From: Mesorhizobium kowhaii
GTDB taxonomy: Bacteria; Pseudomonadota; Alphaproteobacteria; Rhizobiales; Rhizobiaceae
Reading direction: 5' to 3'
Assembly (NCBI RefSeq): GCF_003253745.1
Contig: NZ_MZXV01000062.1
Coordinates: 124,001 to 188,000 of the forward strand
Length of the DNA stretch: 64,000 nucleotides
A program made the translations under genes and the position numbers. The notes beneath the pieces were generated by a model, which had not been told where the DNA came from, did not search any database, and saw only the letters and a list, made by a program, of their open reading frames with translations. Position 1 is the stretch's first letter. Each line of letters begins with the position of its first letter. Below are positions 18,540 to 28,619 of this stretch, piece after piece.

Positions 18540-20250
18540 AGCAGTGTGTTTCTTTCGCACCGCCCGGATGGGTGACCGCGCCATCGCGCGCCGGCCCAAC
18601 CGTCTGTGCATATTTCCATATCGCGCCCGACTGATAATCGGTCGTGCGCGCCTTCCAGGTCTTGGCCCTCGCCGCCAGTTCGCTATCGGACAACGCCACC
18701 TCGATCGTGCCGTTCACTGCGTCGATCGAGATCACGTCGCCATCCCTGAGCAGCCCGATCGGACCGCCCACGGCTGCCTCGGGCCCGACATGGCCAATGC
18801 AGAAACCGCGCGTCGCGCCCGAGAAGCGCCCGTCGGTGATCAGCGCCACCTTGCCGCCCATGCCCTGGCCGTAGAGGGCTGCCGTCGTCGACAGCATTTC
18901 GCGCATGCCCGGGCCGCCGCGCGGCCCCTCGTAGCGGATGACGAGAACCTCGCCTTCCCTGTAATTGCGCTGCGTCACTGCCTCGAAACATTCCTCTTCC
19001 GAATCGAAGCAGCGCGCCGGACCCGAGAATTTGAGTTCCGACATGCCAGCGACCTTCACGATCGCGCCTTCGGGGGCAAGGTTTCCCTTCAACCCCACGA
19101 CACCGCCGGTTTTGGTAATGGGTCTGTCGGCGGGATGGACCACGTCCTGATGTTCATTCCAGGCAACGTGCTCCATATTTTCGGCCAAAGTACGGCCGGT
19201 TACGGTCAGGCAGTCGCCATGCAGATAGCCGTGGTCGAGCAGCGTCTTCATCAAGAGCGGAATGCCGCCGGCCTCGAACATGTCCTTGGCGACATACTTT
19301 CCGCCCGGCTTGAGGTCGGCGATATAAGGCGTCTTCTCGAAGATTTTTGCCACGTCGAACAGGTCGAACTTGATGCCGGCCTCGTGGGCGATCGCCGGCA
19401 GGTGCAGCGCGGCGTTGGTCGAGCCGCCGGTGGCCGAAACCACGGTCGCCGCATTTTCCAGCGCCTTCAGCGTGACGATGTCGCGCGGCCGGATGTTCTT
19501 GGCGATCAGTTCCATAATCTTTTCGCCCGAGGCGAAATTGAAACGGTCGCGCATCTCGTAAGGTGCCGGCGCACCGCAGGAATAGGGCAGCGCCAGGCCG
19601 ATCGCCTCGGCAACGGTGGCCATGGTGTTGGCGGTGAACTGGGCGCCGCAGGAGCCGGCCGACGGACAGGCTGCCTGCTCGATTTCAAGCAGCTCGGCAT
19701 CACCGATCGTGCCGACCGAATGCTGGCCGACCGCCTCGAACACATCCTGCACGGTGATCTGGCGGCCGCGATAGCTGCCGGGCAGGATCGAGCCGCCATA
19801 GATGAAGATCGACGGCACGTTGAGACGCACCATGGCCATCATCATGCCGGGCAGCGACTTGTCGCAGCCGGCAAGCCCGACCAGTGCATCGTAGCAATGG
19901 CCGCGCATGGTGAGCTCGACCGAATCGGCGATGACCTCGCGCGACACCAGCGACGACTTCATGCCCTGGTGGCCCATGGCGATGCCGTCGGTGACGGTGA
20001 TGGTGCAGAATTCGCGCGGCGTGCCGCTGGCGGCCGCGACGCCCTTCTTGACCACTTGCGCCTGGCGCATCAGCGAGATGTTGCAGGGCGCGGCCTCGTT
20101 CCAGCAGGACGCAACGCCGACCAGCGGCTGCGCGATCTCGGCCGCCGACAACCCCATCGCATAGAGATAGGAACGGTGCGGCGCACGCGCCGGACCGACG
20201 GTCACATGGCGGCTCGGGAGCTTGGCCTTGGAAATAACTTTGGCGTCCAT
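18526..20250 (-). CDS. ilvD: Dihydroxy-acid dehydratase
   Basis: The 574-residue enzyme carries the conserved cysteines for its Fe-S cluster (NEAAPCNISL, GLAGCDKSLPG, CPSAGSCGAQFTANTM) and C-terminal GRFSGATRGFCIGHVGPEA. It converts 2,3-dihydroxy acids to 2-oxo acids in valine, leucine and isoleucine synthesis. MDAKVISKAK at 20250 is taken as start; the longer frame to 20451 has no family support. The final 14 bases overlap exoR. Confidence 0.96.
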   Translation of the reverse strand: MDAKVISKAKLPSRHVTVGPARAPHRSYLYAMGLSAAEIAQPLVGVASCWNEAAPCNISLMRQAQVVKKGVAAASGTPREFCTITVTDGIAMGHQGMKSSLVSREVIADSVELTMRGHCYDALVGLAGCDKSLPGMMMAMVRLNVPSIFIYGGSILPGSYRGRQITVQDVFEAVGQHSVGTIGDAELLEIEQAACPSAGSCGAQFTANTMATVAEAIGLALPYSCGAPAPYEMRDRFNFASGEKIMELIAKNIRPRDIVTLKALENAATVVSATGGSTNAALHLPAIAHEAGIKFDLFDVAKIFEKTPYIADLKPGGKYVAKDMFEAGGIPLLMKTLLDHGYLHGDCLTVTGRTLAENMEHVAWNEHQDVVHPADRPITKTGGVVGLKGNLAPEGAIVKVAGMSELKFSGPARCFDSEEECFEAVTQRNYREGEVLVIRYEGPRGGPGMREMLSTTAALYGQGMGGKVALITDGRFSGATRGFCIGHVGPEAAVGGPIGLLRDGDVISIDAVNGTIEVALSDSELAARAKTWKARTTDYQSGAIWKYAQTVGPARDGAVTHPGGAKETHCYADI

Positions 20251-20496
20251 ACTCTTCCTTGCCGCAGGCGGTGCGGCCTGCCCCATCGCCGAGCCTTTTG
20301 GTGCGTGTCCCGAGGCAAGATCGAGTTGCGCCGGGTTTATGGCGGGAAATGGGCAATTTCCTTGGCGGGATTTGTAGCGCAGGGGTTGTTCAGAAAGTGT
20401 TGCCAAAACGTCACAATCGCACGAGGCGAAAGCGGTGCGGCTTATATGCAACGCAGCTTGGATGACGGAGCCGGCGACAACATCGGCACAAACGAA

Positions 20497-20525
20497 GAAG
20501 GCCGGGCAATGCCCGGCCTTTTCAT
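20497..20525. terminator. Hairpin terminator after the FadL-like porin gene
   Basis: The perfect stem AAGGCCGGGC / GCCCGGCCTT with loop AAT lies 17 bases beyond the porin stop. It is A-flanked on one side and T/C-rich on the other, so it may work in both directions, though the gene it best serves is the minus-strand porin. Confidence 0.75.
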
Positions 20526-20541
20526 TCGATTTTCCAGAGAC

Positions 20542-21789
20542 TTAGAACTTAATCTTGAGACCACCCGAAATCGCCGTGACCAGATCGTTGCCGAAGTCAT
20601 AGCTGACTTCCTCGCCGGCCACAAAACCGTTCTCGCCAGCCACCGTTCCCGAATGACCGCTGGTCATCACGCCGATCGCGCCAGCCAGACGCACCTCGAT
20701 GTTGGGCTTGGGCGTGTAGGCGACGCCGCCGCCCGCTGTCCAGGTATCAGTCTGCGAGCCATAGCCATGCGAAGTGCCACGATCCCAGGAAAGCTGGCCG
20801 GCCGCACTCCACGCATCGTTGAACTTGTGGCCGATGCCGCCGGTGACGGTCCAACCATCACGGTACATCAGGTCCAGCGATGTGATCTGGCCTGAATGCA
20901 GAGCATCACCCGTAACGCATGCCGCGGCGGGAGTACCTACGACGCAAATCGGAACACTTTGCAGCAGGCTCCAATTGACCCACTTCAGCGAACCAAAGGC
21001 GAGCCAGCCGGGCGCGATGCCCGACTGCAACTTCAATTCTACAGTATCCGGCATGTACTGCGTTGAGCCATAGATCGGCAGCACGACACTGCCAACATGC
21101 GTCAGGTCCAGTGTGCCTGAGATGTTGTCGAGCTTGACCCGCGAATTGTAGACCAGGCTGGCGCGCAGCGCGATCTCAGGGATTTCATAGGCGAGGCCGG
21201 CGCGCCAGCCCCAGCCGGTACCTTTGAGATCAACACGACCGGTGCCCTGGAAGTCCGGCACCAGCGGCGACACCAGGTCTTCCTTGAAGCCATAGACTTC
21301 CTGGTAGTAGACGCCGCCGATGAAGCGAATCTGGCCTTTGCCGGCATCCATCTTGTAGGAACACGTGCCGGCGTAGTTGTTGCTCTTGATGTCGGTTTCC
21401 ATATTGGACTCGGCACCGGCCCACAGACCCGGATTTGTGTGCGCGCCCCAAGGTTGGGAATAGTCGAACATACAGTCGATCCCCTTGACCACCTCAGCCT
21501 TGACGCCGATGCGCGGCACCCAGTAGCTCTCGCTGTCTTTCGTCGAACTGCCCAGGAAGGTCAGATTGCCATCGCTCGGGTCGGTATCCACACCATTCTT
21601 GAGTTTGCGTTGCGGCATCACATAGGTCGATTCCGCTTCGGTGGCGAACGGAGCCGGATCGAACAGAAGATCGATGTCGTAGCCGCCGCGCTCGATGCCG
21701 CCGGCATGCGCCGAGTTTGTCGCCGTCCCGATCAAAGCCAGCGAAAAGCACCCCGCCCCCAGCAGTGCTTTCAGTCGCAAAATAGTCAT
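20542..21789 (-). CDS. OmpP1/FadL-family outer membrane transporter
   Basis: The 415-residue product has a signal peptide (MTILRLKALLGAGCFSLALI, cleavage after AHA) and a mature region rich in alternating beta-strand sequence ending with an aromatic-type C-terminus (GGLKIKF), as outer-membrane beta barrels do. Features such as ALRASLVYNSRVKLDNISG, the Ser/Leu-rich SLKWVNWSLLQ and TVTGGIGHKFNDAWSAAGQL resemble FadL/TodX proteins, which import long-chain fatty acids or other hydrophobics. GGAGG lies six bases before the ATG at 21789. A Cys-containing loop (CVVGTPAAACVTG) is present. The substrate is unknown. Confidence 0.82.
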   Translation of the reverse strand: MTILRLKALLGAGCFSLALIGTATNSAHAGGIERGGYDIDLLFDPAPFATEAESTYVMPQRKLKNGVDTDPSDGNLTFLGSSTKDSESYWVPRIGVKAEVVKGIDCMFDYSQPWGAHTNPGLWAGAESNMETDIKSNNYAGTCSYKMDAGKGQIRFIGGVYYQEVYGFKEDLVSPLVPDFQGTGRVDLKGTGWGWRAGLAYEIPEIALRASLVYNSRVKLDNISGTLDLTHVGSVVLPIYGSTQYMPDTVELKLQSGIAPGWLAFGSLKWVNWSLLQSVPICVVGTPAAACVTGDALHSGQITSLDLMYRDGWTVTGGIGHKFNDAWSAAGQLSWDRGTSHGYGSQTDTWTAGGGVAYTPKPNIEVRLAGAIGVMTSGHSGTVAGENGFVAGEEVSYDFGNDLVTAISGGLKIKF

Positions 21790-22014
21790 GAATGTCCTCC
21801 CCGAATTCGAGTGCGGCAAGCTAGAACCAATTCAGGTTAACGGTGCAATAACGAATTCATGGGGCGTACATGTACATGTTCGCCAAGCGCATTTTTGACA
21901 TAATGCAAGCTGGTCCCGTTAGGCCGAAAAACAGCATCTGGTGCGTGTGCCGCCCTCAAAACGGGAGAAAAAACGGCCCAAAAGGTTCAAAAATAGTAGG
22001 TTTTGGGGTTCCAG

Positions 22015-22048
22015 GGCCCCATTGTTACATTATGGCAACAATGGGGCC
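22015..22048. repeat. Perfect 12-base inverted repeat between porin and valS genes
   Basis: Arms GGCCCCATTGTT (22015-22026) and AACAATGGGGCC (22037-22048) are exact reverse complements around a 10-base loop. It lies in an AT-richer 360-base intergenic stretch (21790-22148) that has no convincing gene. No T run follows on either strand, so a simple terminator is not clear; it could still form the 3' end of valS mRNA, or be an operator upstream of the porin. Confidence 0.7.
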
Positions 22049-22148
22049 AAAACTTTCCGTTTACGTCAACATTAACGCAACGGAATGCCTATTTTCGAGG
22101 CAAAAAGCTCCGATTTCGAGACGGGTCGAAGCACCACGAATCTGCCCC

Positions 22149-24932
22149 TCAACCCGCGTCGCGAACCATGGTCAACGCCACCGAAAGCTTGTCTTGCGCG
22201 TCGCGATATTCGGTGAGCTTTTCACGCTCGGCATCGACGATCTCGGCCGGCGCGCTGGCGACGAATCTTTCGTTCGACAGCTTCTTGTGCAGGCGCGCGA
22301 TTTCCTCGGTCACCTTGGCCAGTTCCTTCTGCAGCCGTGCCGCCTCGGCGGCGAGGTCGATCAGGCTGCCAAGCGGCAGACAGATGGTCGCCTCGTTGAG
22401 CACGATCTGCGCCGAGCCTTTTGGCGCGACATCGGCCAGAGAGATGTCGCCGACCCGCGCCAGCCGCTTGATCGCCGAATCCTCGCGAACGAGCCGTTCG
22501 CGTGTCACCTCGTTGGCGCCGACCACGACGAGCGGCGCGATTGCAGCCGGCGGCACGTTCATCTCGGAGCGCACCGAGCGGATGCCGGAGACGAGGTCGA
22601 CCAGCCAGTTGATGTCGGCGGCAGCGTCGGCGTCCTCGAAGTCCGGCGAAGGCCACGCCGCATGGCACAGCAGCGACGGCCGCTCCTTGCCTTCGCCAGC
22701 GGTCTGCGCCCACAGCTCCTCGGTCATGAACGGCATCATCGGATGCAGCAGCTTGTAGATCTCGTCGAGCACGAAGGCGACGCAGGCGCGGCTTTCGGCC
22801 TTGGCCGCCTCGTCCGTGCCCATGAACACCGGCTTCAGCAATTCCAGATACCAATCGCAGAACAGGTTCCAGACGAAGCGATAAGCGGCTCCCGCCGCCT
22901 CGTTGAAGCGGTATGAGGTGATGCCGTCCGTGATCTCACGCGCGGCCCGCGTCAGTTCGGTGAGGATCCAGCGGTTAACCGCAAGCTTGGCATCGTTCAG
23001 CCAGAAATCGTCATTGCGCGCGACTTCGTTCATCTCGGCGAAGCGCGTCGCGTTCCACAGCTTGGTGCCGAAATTGCGATAGCCGGCGATGCGCGCCGGA
23101 TCGAGCTTCACGTCGCGGCCTTGCGCTGCCATCACCGTCAGCGTGAAACGCAACGCATCGGCGCCGTACTCGTCGATGAGGTCGAGCGGGTCGATGACGT
23201 TGCCTTTCGACTTCGACATCTTCTGCCCGTTCTTGTCGCGCACCAGCGCATGGACATAGACGGTGTGAAACGGCTCCTCGTCCATGAAATGCAGGCCCAT
23301 CATCATCATGCGGGCGACCCAGAAGAAGATGATGTCGAAGCCGGTGACCAGCACGTCGGTCTGGTAGTAGGTCTTCAGCTCGGGCGTCTCATCCGGCCAG
23401 CCCAACGTCGAGAACGGCCACAGCGCCGACGAGAACCAGGTGTCGAGCACGTCCTCGTCGCGGATCAGGATCTCGCCCGGCTTGAAATTCTCGAGCTTGT
23501 CCTCGACCCAGGCCTTCCACGGCCCTTCCAGCGCCAGATAATATTCGATCGCAGCACTCAGTGCCTCTTCCTCGGTCTTCTCGACGAAGACGCGCCCGTC
23601 CGGCCCATACCAGGCCGGAATCTGGTGACCCCACCACAGCTGGCGCGAGATGCACCAGGGCTGGATGTTTTCCATCCAGTCGAAATAGGTCTTCTCCCAG
23701 TTCTTCGGCACGAAATTCGTGCGGCCTTCGCGCACCGAGGCGATCGCCGGCTTGGCGAGTTCGGCTGCGTTCGCATACCACTGCTCGGTCAGGAACGGCT
23801 CGATCGGCACGCCGCCGCGGTCGCCATGCGGCACCGCGTGGCGATGCGGCTCAACCTTTTCCAGGAAGCCGCCTTCTTCCATCAGCTCGACGATCTTCTT
23901 GCGCGCAATGAAGCGGTCGAGGCCGTCGAGTTCATCCCAGACCGCCTGCCGCTCCGGCGTCACCTCGAGACCGGCAAGGAAATCCTCATTGTCCTTGAGG
24001 CTTACTGCCGCCCCGACAGTGAGGATGTTGATTGCCGGCAGCTTGTGGCGCTTGCCGACCTCGAAATCGTTGAAGTCGTGCGCCGGCGTGATCTTGACCG
24101 CGCCCGAGCCTTTTTCCGGATCGGAATATTCATCCGCCACCACCGGGATCTTGCGGCCGACGATCGGCAGGACGATGTTCTTGCCGACCAGATGCCGGAA
24201 ACGCTCGTCGTCGGGATGCACGGCGACGGCGGTGTCGCCCAGCATCGTTTCGGGGCGTGTCGTCGCCACGGTGATGAAGGTTTTTGGATTCTCCGGATCG
24301 AAGACCTGGCCCTCGATGGGATAGCGGAAGTGCCAGAGATTGCCGTTGACCTCCTGTTGCTCGACCTCGAGATCGGAGATCGCAGTGAGCAGCTTGGGAT
24401 CCCAGTTCACAAGGCGCTTGTCCTTGTAGATCAGCCCTTCCTTGTAGAGCGTGACGAACACTTCGAGCACCGCCTTGGACAGGCCCTCGTCCATGGTGAA
24501 GCGTTCGCGTGACCAGTCGGCCGAGGCGCCGAGCCGCTTCAGCTGATTGAAGATCGCCCCACCCGATTCGGCCTTCCACTCCCACACTTTCTCGATGAAC
24601 TGCTCGCGCGTCAGGTCGCGGCGGTGGATCTGCTTTTCCATCAACTGGCGCTCGACCACCATCTGCGTGGCGATGCCGGCATGGTCCATGCCTGGCTGCC
24701 ACAGCACGTTCTTGCCGCGCATGCGCTCGAAGCGCACCAATATGTCCTGCAGCGTGTTGTTGAGCGCGTGGCCCATATGCAGCGAGCCGGTCACGTTCGG
24801 CGGCGGGATGACGATGGTGAAGGCTTCCGCCCCCTCCTCGGCCCCGGCACCGGCGCGAAACGCGTCGGCCTCTTCCCAGACTTTGGCGATCTTCGGCTCG
24901 ACGGTTTTTGCGTCGTAGGTCTTTTCAAGCAT
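22149..24932 (-). CDS. valS: Valine--tRNA ligase
   Basis: Class I valyl-tRNA synthetase of 927 residues with HMGH (about 52-55, in PPPNVTGSLHMGHALN), the editing (CP1) domain including TTRPETMLGDTAVAVHP, the KMSKS loop at 571-575, and a C-terminal coiled coil (DLAAEAARLQKELAKVTEEI). It charges tRNA-Val and edits mischarged threonine. MLEKTYDAKTVEPKI at 24932 is the family start; the open frame reaches 25001. Confidence 0.96.
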   Translation of the reverse strand: MLEKTYDAKTVEPKIAKVWEEADAFRAGAGAEEGAEAFTIVIPPPNVTGSLHMGHALNNTLQDILVRFERMRGKNVLWQPGMDHAGIATQMVVERQLMEKQIHRRDLTREQFIEKVWEWKAESGGAIFNQLKRLGASADWSRERFTMDEGLSKAVLEVFVTLYKEGLIYKDKRLVNWDPKLLTAISDLEVEQQEVNGNLWHFRYPIEGQVFDPENPKTFITVATTRPETMLGDTAVAVHPDDERFRHLVGKNIVLPIVGRKIPVVADEYSDPEKGSGAVKITPAHDFNDFEVGKRHKLPAINILTVGAAVSLKDNEDFLAGLEVTPERQAVWDELDGLDRFIARKKIVELMEEGGFLEKVEPHRHAVPHGDRGGVPIEPFLTEQWYANAAELAKPAIASVREGRTNFVPKNWEKTYFDWMENIQPWCISRQLWWGHQIPAWYGPDGRVFVEKTEEEALSAAIEYYLALEGPWKAWVEDKLENFKPGEILIRDEDVLDTWFSSALWPFSTLGWPDETPELKTYYQTDVLVTGFDIIFFWVARMMMMGLHFMDEEPFHTVYVHALVRDKNGQKMSKSKGNVIDPLDLIDEYGADALRFTLTVMAAQGRDVKLDPARIAGYRNFGTKLWNATRFAEMNEVARNDDFWLNDAKLAVNRWILTELTRAAREITDGITSYRFNEAAGAAYRFVWNLFCDWYLELLKPVFMGTDEAAKAESRACVAFVLDEIYKLLHPMMPFMTEELWAQTAGEGKERPSLLCHAAWPSPDFEDADAAADINWLVDLVSGIRSVRSEMNVPPAAIAPLVVVGANEVTRERLVREDSAIKRLARVGDISLADVAPKGSAQIVLNEATICLPLGSLIDLAAEAARLQKELAKVTEEIARLHKKLSNERFVASAPAEIVDAEREKLTEYRDAQDKLSVALTMVRDAG

Positions 24933-25241
24933 GGGAAAATGGTCCGCGCTGTCGGGAGTTTTGCTGGTCCGGTGTAAATCGGAAGGTTTTGGCCAAGTCA
25001 ACCGCAGGGGCTGCCTCGGACCCTCAACGTCAAATAGACACGGCCTGGATCAGGTCAAGGAAGACCCATTTGCGATTGATCGATCAGAATAGCAGGCGCC
25101 TGTTCCCCGGGGAAAGGCGTGGCGCCGCGCCTTGACCGGCAGGTGCCGCCGCAATACGCTGCCAACGCTGCTGTAGGGCGCATCGGCTTCCGGCCGGAGG
25201 GGCATTGCCCGCCTACGCCACCTCAACCCCGCAATGCGCCC

Positions 25242-25874
25242 ATGCCGACCCTCGAACACCACAAGAAACAGGCCAAGCTCTATCTCAAATGGCATCGCGA
25301 ACGGTACTATCCCGTCGCCGATGCGATTGGATCGATATTGCCGCGCTTCCGCCATCTGACCGACAGCCAGATCCTCGATCACGGCTTCAAGCTTGCCGAT
25401 GCCCAGGAACTGGTCGCCAGGAAGTCAGGTTTCGAGAGCTGGCAGGCGCTGAAGAAAGGCCTTCAAACCGTGACCGACCGCACAGCAACAGATGCCGCAA
25501 GACCGTTCCTGGCCTTTGCCGAACCACAGCTCTTTGTCTCCGATATCGAAGCGGCCTGTGATTTCTACCGGCAAAAGCTCGGCTTTCAGACGCGCTTCAC
25601 CTATGGCGAGCCGCCCTTCTACGCACAAATCATCCGCGATGGCGTGCGGCTCAACCTGCGCCATGTCGACAAGCCTCCGTTCGCCGCCAATCCGGCCGAT
25701 GACCTGCTGGCGGCGACGATCGTTCTCGACAACATCAAGGCGCTGTTCCTGGAGTTTCAGGCAGCCGAGGCTCCCTTCCACCAGACATTGCGAACCGAAC
25801 CGTGGGGCGCCCGCACGTTCATCGTCAGGGATCCCGACGGCAACCTCATTTGCTTCGCGACCAGCGTGAACTGA
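25242..25874 (+). CDS. Two-part protein: N-terminal ankyrin/DUF-like helical region plus VOC domain
   Basis: The first 85 residues (MPTLEHHKKQAKLYLKWHRE, then ILDHGFKLADAQELVARKSG and FESWQALKKGL) match the short helical domain often found alone in rhizobial proteins of this kind. The rest is a VOC domain: ISDIEAACDFYRQKLGF-like phrase (VSDIEAACDFYRQKLGFQTR) and the end GARTFIVRDPDGNLICFA. Bleomycin-resistance and glyoxalase proteins share the fold; function here is unknown. Start chosen at 25242 because the upstream frame has no similarity. The 309 bases upstream (24933-25241) hold no other gene I can support. Confidence 0.75.
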   Translation: MPTLEHHKKQAKLYLKWHRERYYPVADAIGSILPRFRHLTDSQILDHGFKLADAQELVARKSGFESWQALKKGLQTVTDRTATDAARPFLAFAEPQLFVSDIEAACDFYRQKLGFQTRFTYGEPPFYAQIIRDGVRLNLRHVDKPPFAANPADDLLAATIVLDNIKALFLEFQAAEAPFHQTLRTEPWGARTFIVRDPDGNLICFATSVN

Positions 25875-25926
25875 TCCTGTCAACAGAAACGCCGCCTCCG
25901 TCCGGAATTGCGTAAAAACAAATGGT

Positions 25927-25967
25927 TAGAGCGGTTCAGCGTTTCTATCGAACACTGAACCGCTCTA
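25927..25967. repeat. Palindromic intergenic hairpin (TAGAGCGGTTCAG family)
   Basis: Perfect 13-base arms (TAGAGCGGTTCAG and its complement) around a 15-base loop lie between convergent genes. A preceding GGAATTGCGTAAAAACAAA matches the tail of the longer repeats at 45353 and 58615, and the hairpin itself has a relative at about 45437-45480. It may act as a bidirectional terminator, and it belongs to a dispersed repeat family. Confidence 0.75.
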
Positions 25968-26001
25968 AGGGCGGCGTTTCAAGGGTGATCGGTGTGGGAG
26001 A

Positions 26002-26841
26002 CTACTGCGCCCCGCGCGCCACGCGTTCGATCTCCTCGCGCACCAGCCTTTCGACCAGTGTCGGCAGATTGTTATCCAGCCAATCCTGCAGCATCGGCCG
26101 CAGCATTTCTTCGGCCATCTCGTCGAATGTCTTCTTGCTGCGGCTGGCAAACGCATCGGAAAGCTCACCAAAGGCGGCGGCAACCTGCCGGCCCGTGTGC
26201 TCGGAAACGATGGCCACGCGCGGCGCATCGCTGGCCGCCGCCGGTTGCACAACGCCTGCGCCTGGACGAGACGGCTCGACGGCTGCTTTCGCAGTCGGTT
26301 CGTCCCTTGGAGTCTCCACCGGCGGCTGGGCAACCGGCTTGCGTGCCTCGCTCCTGTCAGGCACCGCCCTCGCCTGCTCACCAACCGCGGCAATCTCGCG
26401 CCGCCAGTCGGCAACGGGGGTATCGGTTGCCGCGATAGGACGCGCTGCCGGCGCGTCGGCCGTGGCCGGCGGGGTCGGCTCGGCGGCGACCCGGGCGCTA
26501 ACCTCTGCAAGTGTCATCGATGGCTTTGCCGGGGCGGGCTCGGGGCGCACAGGCGTTTCCGTCCGCGCAATCACCGGCTCGGCCTTTGGCAATTGTGCCT
26601 GGACTTCCGCCAGCGTCACCGGCTTCTTGATCTCCGGGGCGGCATGCAGGTCGGCACGGAATGCGTCGACATCGGCAACTGGATCGGCGCTTGACGCCGG
26701 CTCCAGGTCCTGGCGCAACTCATCGGCGTCGCCCGGCTGCTTGCGGCCGCCGTCGCTGTCCTCGATGATCCTCCTGATGGAAGCCAGTATCTCTTCCATG
26801 GAAGGTTCGCGCTGTGCGCTGCTTGCCGTTGCCATCGTCAC
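26002..26841 (-). CDS. popZ: PopZ-family (DUF2497) polar organising protein
   Basis: The 279-residue protein has the N-terminal helix SMEEILASIRRIIEDSDG, a long Pro/Ala/Val-rich linker and the C-terminal helical pair AEEMLRPMLQDWLDNNLPTL followed by VERLVREEIERVARG. This is the PopZ pattern. PopZ forms polar condensates that anchor centromere complexes and cell-cycle regulators in alphaproteobacteria. The linker is longer than in Caulobacter PopZ (177 residues). It is single and convergent to the VOC gene. Confidence 0.85.
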   Translation of the reverse strand: MTMATASSAQREPSMEEILASIRRIIEDSDGGRKQPGDADELRQDLEPASSADPVADVDAFRADLHAAPEIKKPVTLAEVQAQLPKAEPVIARTETPVRPEPAPAKPSMTLAEVSARVAAEPTPPATADAPAARPIAATDTPVADWRREIAAVGEQARAVPDRSEARKPVAQPPVETPRDEPTAKAAVEPSRPGAGVVQPAAASDAPRVAIVSEHTGRQVAAAFGELSDAFASRSKKTFDEMAEEMLRPMLQDWLDNNLPTLVERLVREEIERVARGAQ

Positions 26842-27049
26842 ATCCGCCGCCCTTGTGACCCGTTGCAGATTCCCGCTCCGGCAAGCCGGATCGAATCATG
26901 ACGACAGCGTAACCGACGGATCGCCGCACGAGAATCCCCAATCTGGGGACTTGTGCGATTTCAACAGATTGGACCAGATCCCGAACCGACGGGCAGCGAA
27001 GCCAAAGAGCACGCTCAAGCAGAGGGCCGAAAAGTCCGAGCCGAACCTC

Positions 27050-28441
27050 TCAGCGGCCGTCCGGCGTGCGCAAGCCGATCCATTTGTCCTTGACCGCGTT
27101 GTAGTGCTCTTCAGGTCTGTATTTCGTCACCTGCAAGCCAAGGCGGTCGACGGACAGGCGGCCGGTCGCCTGCAGGATGGCATAGCTCGCCACGACCACA
27201 TCATGTTCAAAGCCGGCCTGGTTGATCTCGGCGGTGATGACCGTCGCCTGTGCGTTGAGGACATCAAGCGTGGTGCGCTGGCCGACATTGCGTTCTTCGA
27301 TGACGCCGCTCAGTGCAAGCTTCGCGGCCTCGATCACCTGCCTGTTGGCTGTCAGCTGCTGCTGCGCGGCGGTGTACTCGGTCCAGGCGGCGGTGACGGC
27401 CTGGCGCACCTGGTCGCGGCTGACATCGACCTCGATGCGGGCCTGGCTGAGCGATTCCTTGTCCTGGCGCACGATCGCCGAGGTGCGGCCGCCGGAATAG
27501 ATCGGGATGCTCAGCGTGGCGCCGATGCTGGCCGAATTGGTGGTGCCGTCCTGCGACGCGAAGACGCCCGGCACAGTGTTGCGATAAGCGCTTGAAACGC
27601 CCGCATTGGCAGACAGCTGCGGCAGCAGCGCGCCTTCGGCCGACTTCACCGAAAACGCCGCAGCGTCGACCAGATGCTGGGTGGCAAGGATGGCCGGGTG
27701 CTCGTTCGCGGCCGCCCCGACGGCAGCGGCGAGGCTCGACGGCAACAGCTTTGCCACTGGCGAAGCGGCTTTGAGCTTGCCCGGTTCGTCGCCGACGATC
27801 TGGCGATAGCTTGCGGCACTGGCCAGCGCCTGCGCCCGGGCGGCGCTCAGCGATGCCACGGCGGCGGCCCGCGAAGCGTCGGCCTGCGCGACGTCGGTAC
27901 GCGTGCCTTCACCAACCTCAAAACGCGAACGCGCCGCGCGCGCCGTCTCGGTCAGGAATTGCAGGTTCTGTTCGGTCAGCACGGCGATCTGGCGGTCGCG
28001 AATCACGTTCATGTACGCCTGGGCCGCGCTGAACAGGGTGTTCTCTTCGGTGTTGCGCAGGCTTTCGACAGACGCGCGGACCTGCGCTTCGGCGGCGGCG
28101 ACATTGTTCTTGGTTTGAAAACCGTCGAACAGCGTCTGATTGATCTGGACGCCAAAATTGCCGGTGGTCAGCCGCTCGCTTGAGTTGGTGCCGTTGAGAT
28201 GGCTGCTGGAATAGTCGATGTTCGCCGACCCGTTGATGGTCGGGCGCCATCCCGACTTGGCGATGGCGACGCTCTCATCGGTGACGCGGACGCCGGCGCG
28301 GGCCGAATTCAGCGAAGAATTGTATTGATAGGCCTTTGCAAGCGCACCAAGGATGGATTCCGCCGAGGCCGAGAAAGGAGAAAGCGCGGTCGCGGAAACG
28401 AGGACGGCGGCGAAAAGACTCTTGCGTATAGGCAGGACCAT
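27050..28441 (-). CDS. tolC: TolC-family outer membrane efflux/secretion channel
   Basis: The 463-residue product has a signal peptide (IRKSLFAAVLVSATALSPFS, cut after ASA) and two homologous helical repeats typical of TolC, such as AYQYNSSLNSARAGVRVTDE and VRQAVTAAWTEYTAAQQQLT, with the conserved NVGQRTTLDVLNAQ near the C-terminus. It forms the outer-membrane exit duct for type I secretion and drug efflux. GAGGGA precedes the ATG at 28441. It lies directly downstream of a Pcm-like methyltransferase, a pairing common in Rhizobiales. Confidence 0.9.
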   Translation of the reverse strand: MVLPIRKSLFAAVLVSATALSPFSASAESILGALAKAYQYNSSLNSARAGVRVTDESVAIAKSGWRPTINGSANIDYSSSHLNGTNSSERLTTGNFGVQINQTLFDGFQTKNNVAAAEAQVRASVESLRNTEENTLFSAAQAYMNVIRDRQIAVLTEQNLQFLTETARAARSRFEVGEGTRTDVAQADASRAAAVASLSAARAQALASAASYRQIVGDEPGKLKAASPVAKLLPSSLAAAVGAAANEHPAILATQHLVDAAAFSVKSAEGALLPQLSANAGVSSAYRNTVPGVFASQDGTTNSASIGATLSIPIYSGGRTSAIVRQDKESLSQARIEVDVSRDQVRQAVTAAWTEYTAAQQQLTANRQVIEAAKLALSGVIEERNVGQRTTLDVLNAQATVITAEINQAGFEHDVVVASYAILQATGRLSVDRLGLQVTKYRPEEHYNAVKDKWIGLRTPDGR

Positions 28442-28619
28442 GTATCCCTCATTCGTTTTCCATAGGAACCACGCCACGCCAGCTTCTCCTTTTGAGCAGC
28501 CGGCGCCGCGTGTTCAATGTTCCCTGCTGCTCAGCCTCAAAGCGCCCCCAGTTTGCGGATCAGCAACAATTTCAAATGCAAGCGACCATGACAAAGCCTC
28601 TCCTGCAAGGCAAAATCAT

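Noticed and set aside
22149..24932. Plus-strand frames of several hundred residues opposite valS
   Set aside because: They are shadows of a conserved synthetase gene in GC-rich DNA.
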